Assembly: GCA_964507405.1 (NCBI GenBank)
Contig: CAZDPJ010000010.1
Span: forward strand, 1-42,139
Direction of reading: 5' to 3'
Length of the DNA: 42,139 bases
Origin: UMGS75 sp964507405
GTDB lineage: Bacteria; Bacillota_I; Bacilli_A; ML615J-28; CAG-313
The notes beneath the pieces were generated by a model. That model searched no databases, had not been told where the DNA came from, and worked only from the letters and a program-made list of their open reading frames with translations. Within the stretch, counting starts at the first letter, position 1; every line of letters starts with the position of its first letter. A program made the translations under genes and the position numbers. Below, one piece after another: positions 1 through 9,650 of the stretch.

Positions 1-78
1 ACTATAATTGGTTATATACCTCGCTTACATTTGGTTGGTCAAGATATAATATAAGGGCTTTTTTTAGTTTGAAACTCT

Positions 79-1469
79 TTATTCATAATTTATGTTAGTT
101 ATTTTTAAATTTTTAAACCAAATTAGTAATAAAATAATAGCTATTATTAAAGTAATAATTTCCGCAATAGGTGTTGCTATTAAAATATAATCAATACTAA
201 TAATATACTTAATTAAGAAAAAAAGTGATATATCAATGGTTCCTTTTCTAAGTAATGATAATACAAATGGTTTAATACTGGAATTTGTTGCTTGAAAAGT
301 AGCGATTGTAACAAAAGTAATAGGATACATTGGAACCGCAATACACATAATATGGAGAAATCTACTTCCATATTTTATAGTTTCCGCATCATTTATGAAA
401 AATTTTATTAAGTTTGGAGCGAAAATAAAGGCTATTGTACTACAAATTAATGAAAAACCTAAAGCACCAATTGTTGAGAAAAAGATTACCGATTTCATTC
501 GTTTATATTTTTTGATGAAAAACAATAAGCAACAATAGGCAACATTCCTTGGGTTATTCCTTGATCAATAGAATAGGCAAGGGAATCTATTTTTCTTACA
601 ACCCCCATCCCCGCAACACCAGCACTAGAAGCCATTTGATCAATCAAACCATTTAGGAAAAAATTCGATACTTGAGATGCACCTACAAGTAAAAAACTAG
701 GGATTCCTGACTTTAGAATTTCAGAAATAATTGATATATTTGATTCTTTTGCTTTAAAATTAAAATGGAAAATTGTGCTTTCTTTATTTAATTTTATATA
801 AATAATAAAGAAAAATAGAGAAATAAAATTAGAAATGGTAGTTGCAATTGCAGCCCCTAATAATTCGTACCCCTTTGGTAAAATTATAAACATAAAAAGA
901 GGGTCTAAAATAATATTTAAGATAGCACCAAAGGTGATACCGATACTTGAAACTTTTGATTTTCCAGTACTTCTAATTAGGTGAGCAAGTACTGCTGACA
1001 TAATATTTGGAATGCTTCCAATTACGGTTGTAACTAGTGTATATGTAACCGCATAATCGATATTAGAATTATTTCCACCAATTAATAATAAAAATGGTCT
1101 AGAAAAGAATAGTAAAATTATGGAATATAAGATAGAAAGAAGAAGACTACCAATAATTGACAAGGAATAAATCGCTTGGCATTTTTGACAGTTTTTATTT
1201 CCTAGTGCTCTTGCAATAACACTAGCACCACCGATTCCAAATAAATTAGCTATCGCGGTCATAATTGTATATACAGGTAAACATAATGATACAGCCGCAA
1301 CCATATCAGCATTATTTGTTAATCCGACATACCATGTGTCAGCAAGGTTATAGATAACCGTAATTACTTGATTAATTATTGTTGGAATTGCCATTGTCGC
1401 AACTGCTTTTGGAACTGAATAATATTCAAAAATTTGTTGATCTAGGGAGATAGCAGATGTTTCATTCAT
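79..1469 (-). pseudogene. MATE-family multidrug/Na+ antiporter, frameshifted
   Basis: Two reading frames together make one MATE exporter of about 463 residues. The N-terminal part starts at ATG 1469 (MNETSAISLDQQIFEYYSVP), preceded by AAAGGTGA, and has typical MATE features such as AMPTIINQVITVIYNLADTWYVG (given here only as a family signature around residues 25-50) and a polytopic hydrophobic profile. It ends at TGA 495. The C-terminal third continues in the next frame down to TAA 79, joining at SSKN/YKRMKSVIFF near 505-515, inside an A-rich run. The span 1469-79 is 1391 nt, one base short of 464 codons, as a single-base deletion would give. Membrane transporter driven by ion gradient; substrate unknown. 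It lies 5 nt behind the TetR gene, which probably controls it. The frameshift may be real decay or a sequence error. Confidence 0.85.
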
Positions 1470-1474
1470 AATAA

Positions 1475-2053
1475 TCACCTTTCTTTCTTGATATACTCAT
1501 TTAATCCATCAATATAGCATTTAATTGCAAGATTAAAAGTTTCTTCTTCATCAATTTCATAATGACTAAAATATCCTGCATCTTCTTGAGAGACAAATCC
1601 ATGTAAGATTCCTCTTAAAATTCGTTGAAAATGGTATTTTTCTTGGTCTTTTAAGGGATAAGAATCAAGGACATAAATGAATGGAGTAGTAATTTCTAAT
1701 CCATTTTTTTCAACTATTTTGGTTTGAACTTTATAAATGTTAATTATTACATTGTAAAGTTCAGGATGTTCTTTCGCAAATTTTCGGTATGTAATTGCAA
1801 GTTGCCATATGGCTTCATCTTTTGTAAAGTCTTTAATTGCGTTAAATAATTCTTTATTTAACAGATTAATGGAAAAATAACATACTTCACTTAAAAGACT
1901 ATCCATATTAATTATATGATTGTATAAAGAAGAAGGCTTAATATTTAAACTTCTTGCAAGGCTTCTAATTGTGAAATTAGAAAATGAATTTTCTTCAATT
2001 AGTTCAATTGATTTATTAATTATTATTTGTTTTGTTAGTCCTGTTCTAGGCAT
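1475..2053 (-). CDS. TetR/AcrR-family transcriptional regulator
   Basis: 192-residue protein with an N-terminal helix-turn-helix typical of TetR (residues about 8-52, including FTIRSLARSLNIKPSSLYNH) and a helical C-terminal ligand domain resembling TetR_C types. The start is taken at ATG 2053 (MPRTGLTK), not the in-frame GTG at 2062, because AAGGTG sits about 7 nt upstream of the ATG. It ends in TGA, five bases before the MATE start, so the two form an operon. By family logic it represses the exporter and itself; the ligand is unknown. TGA followed by a start in another frame shows the standard code is used. Confidence 0.9.
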   Translation of the reverse strand: MPRTGLTKQIIINKSIELIEENSFSNFTIRSLARSLNIKPSSLYNHIINMDSLLSEVCYFSINLLNKELFNAIKDFTKDEAIWQLAITYRKFAKEHPELYNVIINIYKVQTKIVEKNGLEITTPFIYVLDSYPLKDQEKYHFQRILRGILHGFVSQEDAGYFSHYEIDEEETFNLAIKCYIDGLNEYIKKER

Positions 2054-2063
2054 TTTTATCACC

Positions 2064-2104
2064 TTGAATAGTATATACGAACAGTGTTAGTTTTTCAATA
2101 GTAT
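2064..2104. promoter_or_regulatory. Candidate TetR operator: 11-bp direct repeat
   Basis: On the plus strand TTGAATAGTAT (2064-2074) and TTCAATAGTAT (2094-2104) differ at one base and are spaced exactly 30 bp apart. They flank and overlap the -10 and -35 of the TetR promoter. TetR proteins usually bind palindromes, so this is only a candidate site. Confidence 0.3.
2070..2098 (-). promoter_or_regulatory. Promoter of the TetR-MATE operon
   Basis: On the minus strand TTGAAA (2098-2093), a 17-bp spacer and TATACT (2075-2070) lie just upstream of the ribosome binding site at 2065-2060. The 5' leader is therefore very short. Confidence 0.7.
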
Positions 2105-2131
2105 GCTATTTAAAATTATAACAACAAATAA

Positions 2132-2160
2132 TTGCAGTAAAATAAAAAATATGATATAAT
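2132..2160 (+). promoter_or_regulatory. Promoter of the ABC-F gene
   Basis: TTGCAG (2132-2137), 17-bp spacer and a perfect TATAAT (2155-2160), 18 bases before the start codon at 2179. Confidence 0.7.
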
Positions 2161-2178
2161 GAATAATTGAGGTGTAAT

Positions 2179-3732
2179 ATGTTAGTAACTGTAGAAAATT
2201 TAAATTTAACATATGATAAAAAAAGACTGTTCAATAATGCTAGTTTTAGAATCCTAGAAAATGAAAAGATTGGTCTTATTGGCAATAATGGGGCTGGTAA
2301 ATCTACTTTAATTCAAATTCTATGTGGTAACATTATTCCTGATAGTGGTAGTATTACTTTTGATAAAAATATTAAAGTAGGTTATTTAGACCAATATATG
2401 AATATTAATAAAAAACTTACGATTGAAGAATATTTAAAAGAAGCATTTGTTAAACTATTTGATGAAGAAAAAAGAATGAATGAAATGTTAGATACAATGA
2501 AATCAACTACGGATATGGTTTTATTAGAAAGATTAGTTCGTTTAACTTCTCAGATTAGTGATGAACTGGAAAAAAATGATTTTTATGCTTTAAATTCGAA
2601 AATTCTAAAAATTTCGACAGGACTTGGAGTTGTAAATTATGGAATGAATACTAAACTTGATCATTTGTCAGGTGGACAGAAGATGAAGGTTATTCTTGCT
2701 AAATTATTACTAGAACAACCAGATTTATTAATTCTTGATGAACCAACTAATTTCTTAGATACAGTTCATGTTGATTGGTTAGTTAAGTATTTAAAAGAAT
2801 ATAAAGGTAATTTCTTTATTGTTTCACATAATCAAGAATTCTTAAATGATGTTGTTAATGTGGTTATGGAACTTGAGTATGGTAAGATTACTCGTTATAA
2901 AGGTAATTACGAAACATATAAGGTAAAAAAAGCAATGATGGTTGAAAATTATGAACGTGAATATAATGCTCAACAACGTGAAATTAAACAATTACAAGAT
3001 TATATTAATAAAAATAAAGTAAGAGCATCTACTGCGAAAATGGCTAAAAGTAGAGAAAAACGTCTTGATAAAATTGAGGTTTTAGATAAACCTCATAGTG
3101 AAGATATTCATATTAATTTATCTTTTAATTATAAACCAATTTATTCAAGAAAATTTTTAGAGGTTAAAGATTTAGAAATTGGCTATTATAGTTCACTATT
3201 ACCAGAAATGAACTTTTTTATTCCAAGTGGAGAAAAATTAGCAATTACGGGTTTTAATGGTATTGGTAAAAGTACGTTGTTAAAGACTTTAGTTGGAATT
3301 CTTCCTCCGATTGCGGGGAGTTTTAAGTTTGTTGATGATGCATTAATTGCATATTTTGAACAAGAACATCATTTTGAACATCCCGAGTATACACCAATAC
3401 AAGAAATTAGTAATTTATATCCTTTACTTGATACTAAAGAAGTAAGAAATCGTCTTGCTAGATGTGGCTTAGTTGGTAACCTTGCGATGCAAGAAATAAG
3501 AACCCTTAGCGGTGGTGAACAAGCCAAACTCAAATTATGTAAGATAATGATGACCAAAGCTAATGTCTTAGTCTTAGATGAACCAACTAACCATTTAGAT
3601 AAAATAGCAAAAGAAGAACTACTTGCATCACTTAAAAAATATCAAGGTACAGTTATTTTCGCAAGTCATGAGAAAGACTTTATTGAAAAACTTGCGACTA
3701 GAGTTTATAATATCGAAGATTTATTGTTGTAG
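2179..3732 (+). CDS. ABC-F family ATPase (YkpA/YbiT-like)
   Basis: 517-residue soluble protein with two ABC nucleotide-binding domains and no membrane segments, the ABC-F plan. Domain 1 has Walker A GNNGAGKST near residue 35, signature LSGGQ near 163 and LDEPTNFLD; domain 2 has GFNGIGKST near 357, LSGGEQ near 443 and LDEPTNHLD. The charged interdomain linker (about 240-310) is the family's ribosome-contacting arm. Members act on the translating ribosome as translation factors or antibiotic protectors; the length and linker fit the housekeeping YkpA/YbiT group better than the resistance group (inference). The start at ATG 2179 is preferred to the TTG at 2167 because TTGAGGTG (2167-2174) is the ribosome binding site. 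Confidence 0.9.
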   Translation: MLVTVENLNLTYDKKRLFNNASFRILENEKIGLIGNNGAGKSTLIQILCGNIIPDSGSITFDKNIKVGYLDQYMNINKKLTIEEYLKEAFVKLFDEEKRMNEMLDTMKSTTDMVLLERLVRLTSQISDELEKNDFYALNSKILKISTGLGVVNYGMNTKLDHLSGGQKMKVILAKLLLEQPDLLILDEPTNFLDTVHVDWLVKYLKEYKGNFFIVSHNQEFLNDVVNVVMELEYGKITRYKGNYETYKVKKAMMVENYEREYNAQQREIKQLQDYINKNKVRASTAKMAKSREKRLDKIEVLDKPHSEDIHINLSFNYKPIYSRKFLEVKDLEIGYYSSLLPEMNFFIPSGEKLAITGFNGIGKSTLLKTLVGILPPIAGSFKFVDDALIAYFEQEHHFEHPEYTPIQEISNLYPLLDTKEVRNRLARCGLVGNLAMQEIRTLSGGEQAKLKLCKIMMTKANVLVLDEPTNHLDKIAKEELLASLKKYQGTVIFASHEKDFIEKLATRVYNIEDLLL

Positions 3733-3744
3733 TTAACTTTTTAT

Positions 3745-3773
3745 TTGAAAAAAATGTAAAATTTTGATAAAAT
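3745..3773 (+). promoter_or_regulatory. Promoter upstream of the kinase-polC genes
   Basis: TTGAAA (3745-3750), 17-bp spacer, TAAAAT (3768-3773). The strong GAGGAGG ribosome binding site and the start at 3804 follow. Confidence 0.65.
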
Positions 3774-3803
3774 ATTAATACTTTTTTACGAGGAGGAATT
3801 TTT

Positions 3804-4262
3804 ATGGCAAATGTACATATGATGGTTGGAATACAAGGAAGTGGAAAAAGTACATATGCAAGAAAACTAAACATTGAGTTTGGTTATCCTATTGTTTCAA
3901 CTGATATTGTTAGAAAAAATCATCAAGATTGGGAAGAATCAATGATTTGGCCTGAAGTTTATCGTCTTGTTGCTAATTATTTAACGGATAGTCAAGATGT
4001 TATTTTTGATGCTACTAATATTACTCCTAAAGTAAGAAAAAGATTTAAAGATGAAGTAGACAAGTTATTTAATAATTATAATATTTATGCTTATTATTTT
4101 AATACCCCACTTGAAGTTTGTGTGGAACGAGTATCAAAGAGAAATGAAGATAAAGATGAACTTTATTTACCACCTGAGGTAATTTCTTCATATTATGATA
4201 GATTAGTTATCCCAACTCTTGATGAGGGATTTATTAAAGTAATTGATGCATTAAAAGAGTAG
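3804..4262 (+). CDS. Small P-loop kinase (AAA_33 / polynucleotide-kinase-like)
   Basis: 152-residue single-domain P-loop protein. Walker A GIQGSGKST lies at residues 9-17 and a Walker-B-like strand is followed by DATNITPKVRKRF (about 71-83), the pattern of the Pnkp/AAA_33 kinase group. A lid-like arginine region, CVERVSKRNEDKDELY, follows. These proteins phosphorylate nucleic-acid ends or small molecules; the substrate here cannot be told. It is separated from polC by 8 bases and shares its promoter. Strong ribosome binding site (GAGGAGG). Confidence 0.8.
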   Translation: MANVHMMVGIQGSGKSTYARKLNIEFGYPIVSTDIVRKNHQDWEESMIWPEVYRLVANYLTDSQDVIFDATNITPKVRKRFKDEVDKLFNNYNIYAYYFNTPLEVCVERVSKRNEDKDELYLPPEVISSYYDRLVIPTLDEGFIKVIDALKE

Positions 4263-4270
4263 GAGGTAAC

Positions 4271-7200
4271 ATGAGCAATAAAAAATGGTTAGAAACATTA
4301 GAATTATCAGGTGTTGAAATTACAGATGAACTTAAAAATGGTGATATTACATCAGTTAAAGTAAAACAAAGTGATCATTCTTGGCGTCTTTTTATTACTT
4401 TTGATAAAGTTATTCCTTGGAGTAGATTAGATAAGGTATTAAATAAAGTAAAAGATACTTTTATTTCTAAATATGAACTGTCAAAAGTCTTATTTACAAT
4501 TCATTGGAATAATTCTACTATTAATCAAACTGATCTTTTAGAATATTATAATGAAGGAATTAATGTTTGTAAAAAAATAAAAGCAACTGTTATTTTATTA
4601 GAAGAATTTCCGATTTTATTAAATGATAATAATTTAATATTAAAAGTTCCAACTCTTGATAATAAAAGAGTTGTTGATGAACATTTATCATTAATTCAAG
4701 CCTTTTTAACAAATTATGGTTTTAGTCATATTGTTATTACTAGTATTATTGATAGTGATGAAGTATCAATTAGTGATATTCATCATGAATCAATTGCAAG
4801 AATCGAAGACCAAAATGAAGCGAAGAGTATTGAACTTTATCAACAGAAAAAAGCAGAAGCAGCTGAATCAGTTGAACATAGTTCATTTTATCAAAATCGC
4901 TTTAATGGTATTTTAACAATATCACTTGATGAAGTGCCTTTAACTAGTATGGAAGTTGAAGAGTTTAAACAAATTAATGGTACTAATAAAGTAGAAACTA
5001 CTGGTATTATTGTTAGTTCATCAACTAGAAGCATTAAAAGACGTGATGGTAAGACGTTTAATCTATTTGAAGGCGTTGTTACTAATTATAAAGATTCCGT
5101 TATTATTAAAAGGTTTTATCGTGATAGTGATGCGAATATCTTTGAAAAAGAAATCGCTAAAGATAAAAGAGTTGTTATTCAAGGTACTATTCAATGGGAT
5201 GACTTTGCTAAAGACGTTGTAATTATGTGTGATAAAGTAACAGTATGTGGAGTTGATGCGTCCAGACAACGTTTTGATAGTAGTTTAGAAAAACGTGTTG
5301 AATTACATGCTCATACGAAAATGTCAGTTTTAGATAGTATCTTAAATGTTAAAGAATATGTTGAACAAGCAAAACGTTATGGACATCGTGCGCTTGCGGT
5401 TACGGATCATGCCAATTGTCACGTTTTACCTGAGTTTTTCACATTATGTAAAAAGAATGATTTAAAACCAATTGCTGGTGTAGAGGCTTATTATATTGAT
5501 GATGAGCATTTAAGAATAACTCATCCATATAATACTGATTTTGATTTAAGAAATGCAACATTTGTTGTATTTGACCTTGAAACTACGGGTTTAAGTGTTA
5601 ATTATAATGAAATAATTGAAATTGGGGCTGTTAAAGTAAAAGATGGAATGATTATTGATACTTTCGCAAGCTTTATTAAACCAAGAAAAACAATTACATC
5701 ATTTATTACTGAACTAACTAGTATTACCAATGAAATGGTAATTGATGCTCCATATATTGAAGATATCTTTTCTTCGTTTTTAGAATTTTTAGATGGTTGC
5801 GTTCTTGTTGCACAAAATGCTGATTTTGATACAGGCTTTTTATATGAGACAATGAGAAAATTAAATATACCTCATAAATCTTATCCTTGTATTGATACCT
5901 TAGATCTAGCAAGAACGATGTATCCAGAAGGACTTAAAAACTATAAACTTGAAACAATTGCTAAATATTTAAAAGTAGAAATTGAACAACAACACCGTGC
6001 TATTCATGATGCAAGAACGACAACTAATGTATTTAATCGTATGCTTAGTGATTTATTTAATGATAAAATTACAATGTATTCTAGTCTTAATACGTTAATT
6101 AATCGAAATAAACTGGCTAAATCAAAAAGACCTACCCATTTATGTTTACTAGTACGTAATAAAGCTGGACTAAAAAACTTTTATAAAATATTATCTGACG
6201 CTCATACTACTCATTTTAATAGAGATGCTTGTGTTTATCGCTCGGTTCTTGATGAATATCGTGAAGGGTTACTGGTAGGTAGTGGCTGTGCAAATGGTGA
6301 AATTTTTGAGACAGCATATGAAAAGTCATATGAAGAACTACTTGAGAAGGTAAGTTATTATGATTATTTAGAGGTTCAGCCTCCAGAGTGTTATTATTGG
6401 ATGTTTGAAGAACTTCCAGAAAATGAACGTAAAATGATCATTCAAGATATAATTTGTAAAATTATTCAAGCTGGTAAAGAAAAGAATATTACTGTTGTTG
6501 CAACTGGTGATGTTCACCAGTTACTTGAAGAAGACAGTAAATATCGAAGTATTTATTTATCAGTCGCAAGACCAAATGGTGGAGGACCACATCCACTTTC
6601 TAAACATAAACCATTAGATATGCATTTTAGGACTACTACGGAAATGCTTGATGCTTTTAGCTTTTTGCCTGCTAATGAAGCATATGATTTAGTTGTTACA
6701 AATACTAAAAAAATAAATGATTTGATTGATACGTATCCTTTATTTCCTAATAAGCTTTATGTACCACGTGATGACTTTATGAGTAAAATTGGAGTTCCTT
6801 CAATGAAAAATGCCGTATATGACATTTCATTTGCGACGGCCCGCGCCAAATATGGTGATGAATTACCTTTATATGTCCAAAATAGACTAGAAAGAGAATT
6901 AGAGGCTATTATTGGTCACGGATATTTCTCAGTATATTTTATATCGCATTTACTTGTTAAAAACTCAAATGATGCGGGATATATTGTTGGAAGTCGTGGT
7001 TCGGTTGGTAGTAGTTTTGTTGCGACCATGATGGGGATTACCGAAGTTAATCCGTTAAAACCACATTATGTTTGTCCAAAATGTAAATTTAGTGCTTTTA
7101 AATTATCTGACGAAGAATATGAAAAATATCAAATGAATATTCCAATTGATTTAAAAACAAAACTTAAAAAAGTTGGGGTTGGTATGGATTTAGAAGATGC

Positions 7201-8773
7201 ATACTGTCCATGTTGTGGCGAGTTAATGTTAAAAGAAGGTGTTGACATTGCTTTTGAGACTTTTCTTGGCTTTAAAGGTGATAAAGTTCCAGATATAGAC
7301 TTAAATTTTTCTGGTGATTATCAAGCAAAAGCACATTTGTTCTGTCAAGAAACTTTTGGTTATGATAATGCATTTAGAGCAGGCACGGTATCTACTGTCA
7401 TGGATAAAACCGCATTTGCTTATACTAGAGACTATTATCGTAATAATAATATTGATATTAGAAAAACGGAAATTGAACGTATTGCTAAGTTTATTGCGGG
7501 GTCTAAAAAAACCACTGGTCAACATCCAGGAGGAATTGTAATTGTTCCTGATGATATTGAATATACTGATATTATTCCAGTTCAATATCCACCAGTTGAT
7601 AATAGTGAATTAGATAATCAAAATTGGAGAACTTCTCATTATGATTATCATAGTTTTGAAAGTAATTTGTTAAAAATGGATATTTTAGGTCATGATGATC
7701 CAACTGTAATTAAACAACTTATGGACTTTGTTCATGCGGAACCTGAGGTATTTCCTTTTGATAGTGTTGAAGGTATTCCTTATGTTGATGATGATGTTTT
7801 ATCACTTTTTAGTTCTAAAAAAGCACTAAATATTAATGGTGATGATATGGATAAATACTCAAGTGGAACCAAGGGAATTCCTGAATTTGGTACTAACTTT
7901 GTTCGTGGAATGCTTGAAACGATTAAACCAAAATCTTATGAGGATATAATTAAGGTATCAGGATTATCTCATGGTACTGATGTTTGGAATCGAAACGCAG
8001 AAGAACTATTTACTGGGTCTAATCCTTTATATCCTAAAGTAGAATTTAGTGAAGTTATTGGATGCCGTGATGATATTATGGCTTATTTACTTGAAAAAGA
8101 CTTACCTGCTCATGATGCATTTACCATTATGGAAGGGGTTAGAAAAGGAAAAGGCCTAAAGCCAGAACAAGAAGCATTAATGATTGAACATAATGTACCA
8201 GATTGGTATATTTATAGTTGTAAAAGAATTCAGTATATGTTTCCTAAAGCTCATGCTACTGCCTATGTAATTATGGCTTTAAGAATTGGCTGGTTTAAAG
8301 TACATCGTCCTATATATTATTACGCGGCATTCTTCTCAAAACGTGCAAAAGAATTTGATCCAGAAATTCTTGCGAATGGAAGAAATGCAATAAGAAATAA
8401 AATCACCGAATTAGAAACTAAAATAGCTAAAAAAGAAGATATTACGAATAAAGAAAATGATTTACTTGGTGTTTTATATATTGCTCTTGAAATGGTTTTA
8501 AGAGGATATTCGTTTAGACAAATTGATATTAATAAGTCTTTAGCAACTGATTTTGTTATAGCTGAAGATAAAAAATCATTATATTTACCATTTATTAGTG
8601 TTGATTCATTAGGTGAGGCCGTTGCAAAATCAATTATTGATGCACGTGATAAACACGAATTTACATCTAAGACTGATTTTGAATATCGTACATCAGTTAA
8701 TAAAAAGCAATATGCAAGACTTAAAACTTTAGGTGTCTTAGATGATTTACCTGATAATGATACATTACTATAA
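4271..8773 (+). CDS. polC: DNA polymerase III alpha subunit, PolC type
   Basis: 1500-residue replicative polymerase of low-GC Gram-positive bacteria. Order seen: N-terminal domains (1-225), OB fold (about 237-320, beginning TNKVETTGIIV), PHP domain start (VELHAHTKMSVLD, about 343), inserted DnaQ-like 3'-5' exonuclease (FVVFDLETTGLS near 429, with the later HDARTT), PHP remainder, then the polymerase core. The core has VGSRGSVGSSFVATMMG (about 903), a four-cysteine zinc module (CPKC about 935 and CPCC about 978) and the catalytic PDIDLNFSGD near 1007. All these places keep the expected residues. It is slightly longer than the usual 1400-1450. It copies the chromosome at the fork together with the beta clamp. 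Confidence 0.97.
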   Translation: MSNKKWLETLELSGVEITDELKNGDITSVKVKQSDHSWRLFITFDKVIPWSRLDKVLNKVKDTFISKYELSKVLFTIHWNNSTINQTDLLEYYNEGINVCKKIKATVILLEEFPILLNDNNLILKVPTLDNKRVVDEHLSLIQAFLTNYGFSHIVITSIIDSDEVSISDIHHESIARIEDQNEAKSIELYQQKKAEAAESVEHSSFYQNRFNGILTISLDEVPLTSMEVEEFKQINGTNKVETTGIIVSSSTRSIKRRDGKTFNLFEGVVTNYKDSVIIKRFYRDSDANIFEKEIAKDKRVVIQGTIQWDDFAKDVVIMCDKVTVCGVDASRQRFDSSLEKRVELHAHTKMSVLDSILNVKEYVEQAKRYGHRALAVTDHANCHVLPEFFTLCKKNDLKPIAGVEAYYIDDEHLRITHPYNTDFDLRNATFVVFDLETTGLSVNYNEIIEIGAVKVKDGMIIDTFASFIKPRKTITSFITELTSITNEMVIDAPYIEDIFSSFLEFLDGCVLVAQNADFDTGFLYETMRKLNIPHKSYPCIDTLDLARTMYPEGLKNYKLETIAKYLKVEIEQQHRAIHDARTTTNVFNRMLSDLFNDKITMYSSLNTLINRNKLAKSKRPTHLCLLVRNKAGLKNFYKILSDAHTTHFNRDACVYRSVLDEYREGLLVGSGCANGEIFETAYEKSYEELLEKVSYYDYLEVQPPECYYWMFEELPENERKMIIQDIICKIIQAGKEKNITVVATGDVHQLLEEDSKYRSIYLSVARPNGGGPHPLSKHKPLDMHFRTTTEMLDAFSFLPANEAYDLVVTNTKKINDLIDTYPLFPNKLYVPRDDFMSKIGVPSMKNAVYDISFATARAKYGDELPLYVQNRLERELEAIIGHGYFSVYFISHLLVKNSNDAGYIVGSRGSVGSSFVATMMGITEVNPLKPHYVCPKCKFSAFKLSDEEYEKYQMNIPIDLKTKLKKVGVGMDLEDAYCPCCGELMLKEGVDIAFETFLGFKGDKVPDIDLNFSGDYQAKAHLFCQETFGYDNAFRAGTVSTVMDKTAFAYTRDYYRNNNIDIRKTEIERIAKFIAGSKKTTGQHPGGIVIVPDDIEYTDIIPVQYPPVDNSELDNQNWRTSHYDYHSFESNLLKMDILGHDDPTVIKQLMDFVHAEPEVFPFDSVEGIPYVDDDVLSLFSSKKALNINGDDMDKYSSGTKGIPEFGTNFVRGMLETIKPKSYEDIIKVSGLSHGTDVWNRNAEELFTGSNPLYPKVEFSEVIGCRDDIMAYLLEKDLPAHDAFTIMEGVRKGKGLKPEQEALMIEHNVPDWYIYSCKRIQYMFPKAHATAYVIMALRIGWFKVHRPIYYYAAFFSKRAKEFDPEILANGRNAIRNKITELETKIAKKEDITNKENDLLGVLYIALEMVLRGYSFRQIDINKSLATDFVIAEDKKSLYLPFISVDSLGEAVAKSIIDARDKHEFTSKTDFEYRTSVNKKQYARLKTLGVLDDLPDNDTLL

Positions 8774-8813
8774 TAAAAATATAAATTTCATTAGAATAAA
8801 GGAGGATATGTAA

Positions 8814-9563
8814 ATGAAATTTGGAAGAAATTTTGCCTTTAATCAGGCATTAGATGAAATGAACTATGAAGGAGAAGTGGCAACAAAAAAAGGGATTGCA
8901 ATAAAATCGGTTTTATTACTATTTATAATGCTTATTAGTGCAACCTTTATGATCTCGAATTTCCATCGATTTGGTAGTTCCGCATTACTAATTTATGGAA
9001 TAGTGGCAATTGTCAATATCGTATTACAATTAATTATTTGTTTTAACCCTGCTAAGACGAAAGTGCTATCGTTTCCTTTTGTAATATTTGAAGGCTTTAT
9101 GATTGGAACTCTTGTTGGTTTACTTGAATATCTTATTCCAGGTGAGGGTTTAGCCATTGCTGGACTTGCTTTAATTATGACTATTTCAATATTTTTAGCA
9201 TCAAGTATTTTATATTTAACGGGAGTAATTAAACCAAATCGTTTCTTTTTAAACTTTATTGTTTCAGTTATGGGTGGAATATGTATCTGTTCATTAATTG
9301 TTTGTATTATCTCTTTGTTTAATCCTTCATTTTATATGCTTATTTTCTATAATCAGTTTAGTATTGTATTTTCAGTGATTATGGTAATAATTGCGGGACT
9401 ATATTGTGTGATTAGTCTTGATAATGCTAGTAGAATTGTTGATAATAATGCTCCTAAATTTTGTGAGTGGCAAGCTGCATTTGGAATTGTACTTAATGTA
9501 GAATGGTTATTTTTAGAAATATTTAGATTGTTGATAAAGTTGCTTGGCTCAAGAAAAAAGTAA
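8814..9563 (+). CDS. Bax inhibitor-1-like membrane protein (YccA-related, PF12811 type)
   Basis: 249-residue integral membrane protein with about seven hydrophobic helices. The N-terminus (MKFGRNFAF..., then ATKKGIAIKSVLLL) and the C-terminal signature (EWQAAFGIVLNVEWLFLEIF, RLL) match the Bax1-I-like group of bacterial BI-1 relatives, some of which act as pH-sensitive calcium leak channels; the function here is unknown. It follows polC by 40 bases with a strong AAAGGAGGA site and probably shares its transcript. Confidence 0.75.
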   Translation: MKFGRNFAFNQALDEMNYEGEVATKKGIAIKSVLLLFIMLISATFMISNFHRFGSSALLIYGIVAIVNIVLQLIICFNPAKTKVLSFPFVIFEGFMIGTLVGLLEYLIPGEGLAIAGLALIMTISIFLASSILYLTGVIKPNRFFLNFIVSVMGGICICSLIVCIISLFNPSFYMLIFYNQFSIVFSVIMVIIAGLYCVISLDNASRIVDNNAPKFCEWQAAFGIVLNVEWLFLEIFRLLIKLLGSRKK

Positions 9564-9579
9564 ATCTATATCAAAATAG

Positions 9580-9608
9580 TTGTATTATTATTAAAAAAGT
9601 GGTAAAAT
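9580..9608 (+). promoter_or_regulatory. Promoter of gapA
   Basis: TTGTAT (9580-9585), 17-bp spacer, TAAAAT (9603-9608). The leader ends in TTAGGAGGA, 7 bases from the gapA start. Confidence 0.6.
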
Positions 9609-9650
9609 AATATAGTAAAAAATTCGACAGAAATTTAGGAGGATATAATA

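Noticed and set aside
1..78. Gene or RNA at the left edge
   Set aside because: Too short; no frame, hairpin with T-run or tRNA-like fold that I could support.
495..497. TGA inside the MATE gene as a recoded Trp or Sec codon
   Set aside because: Continuing past it in the same frame does not give MATE sequence; the C-terminal half lies in another frame. TGA also ends TetR and tmcAL as a normal stop, and all Trp codons seen are TGG.
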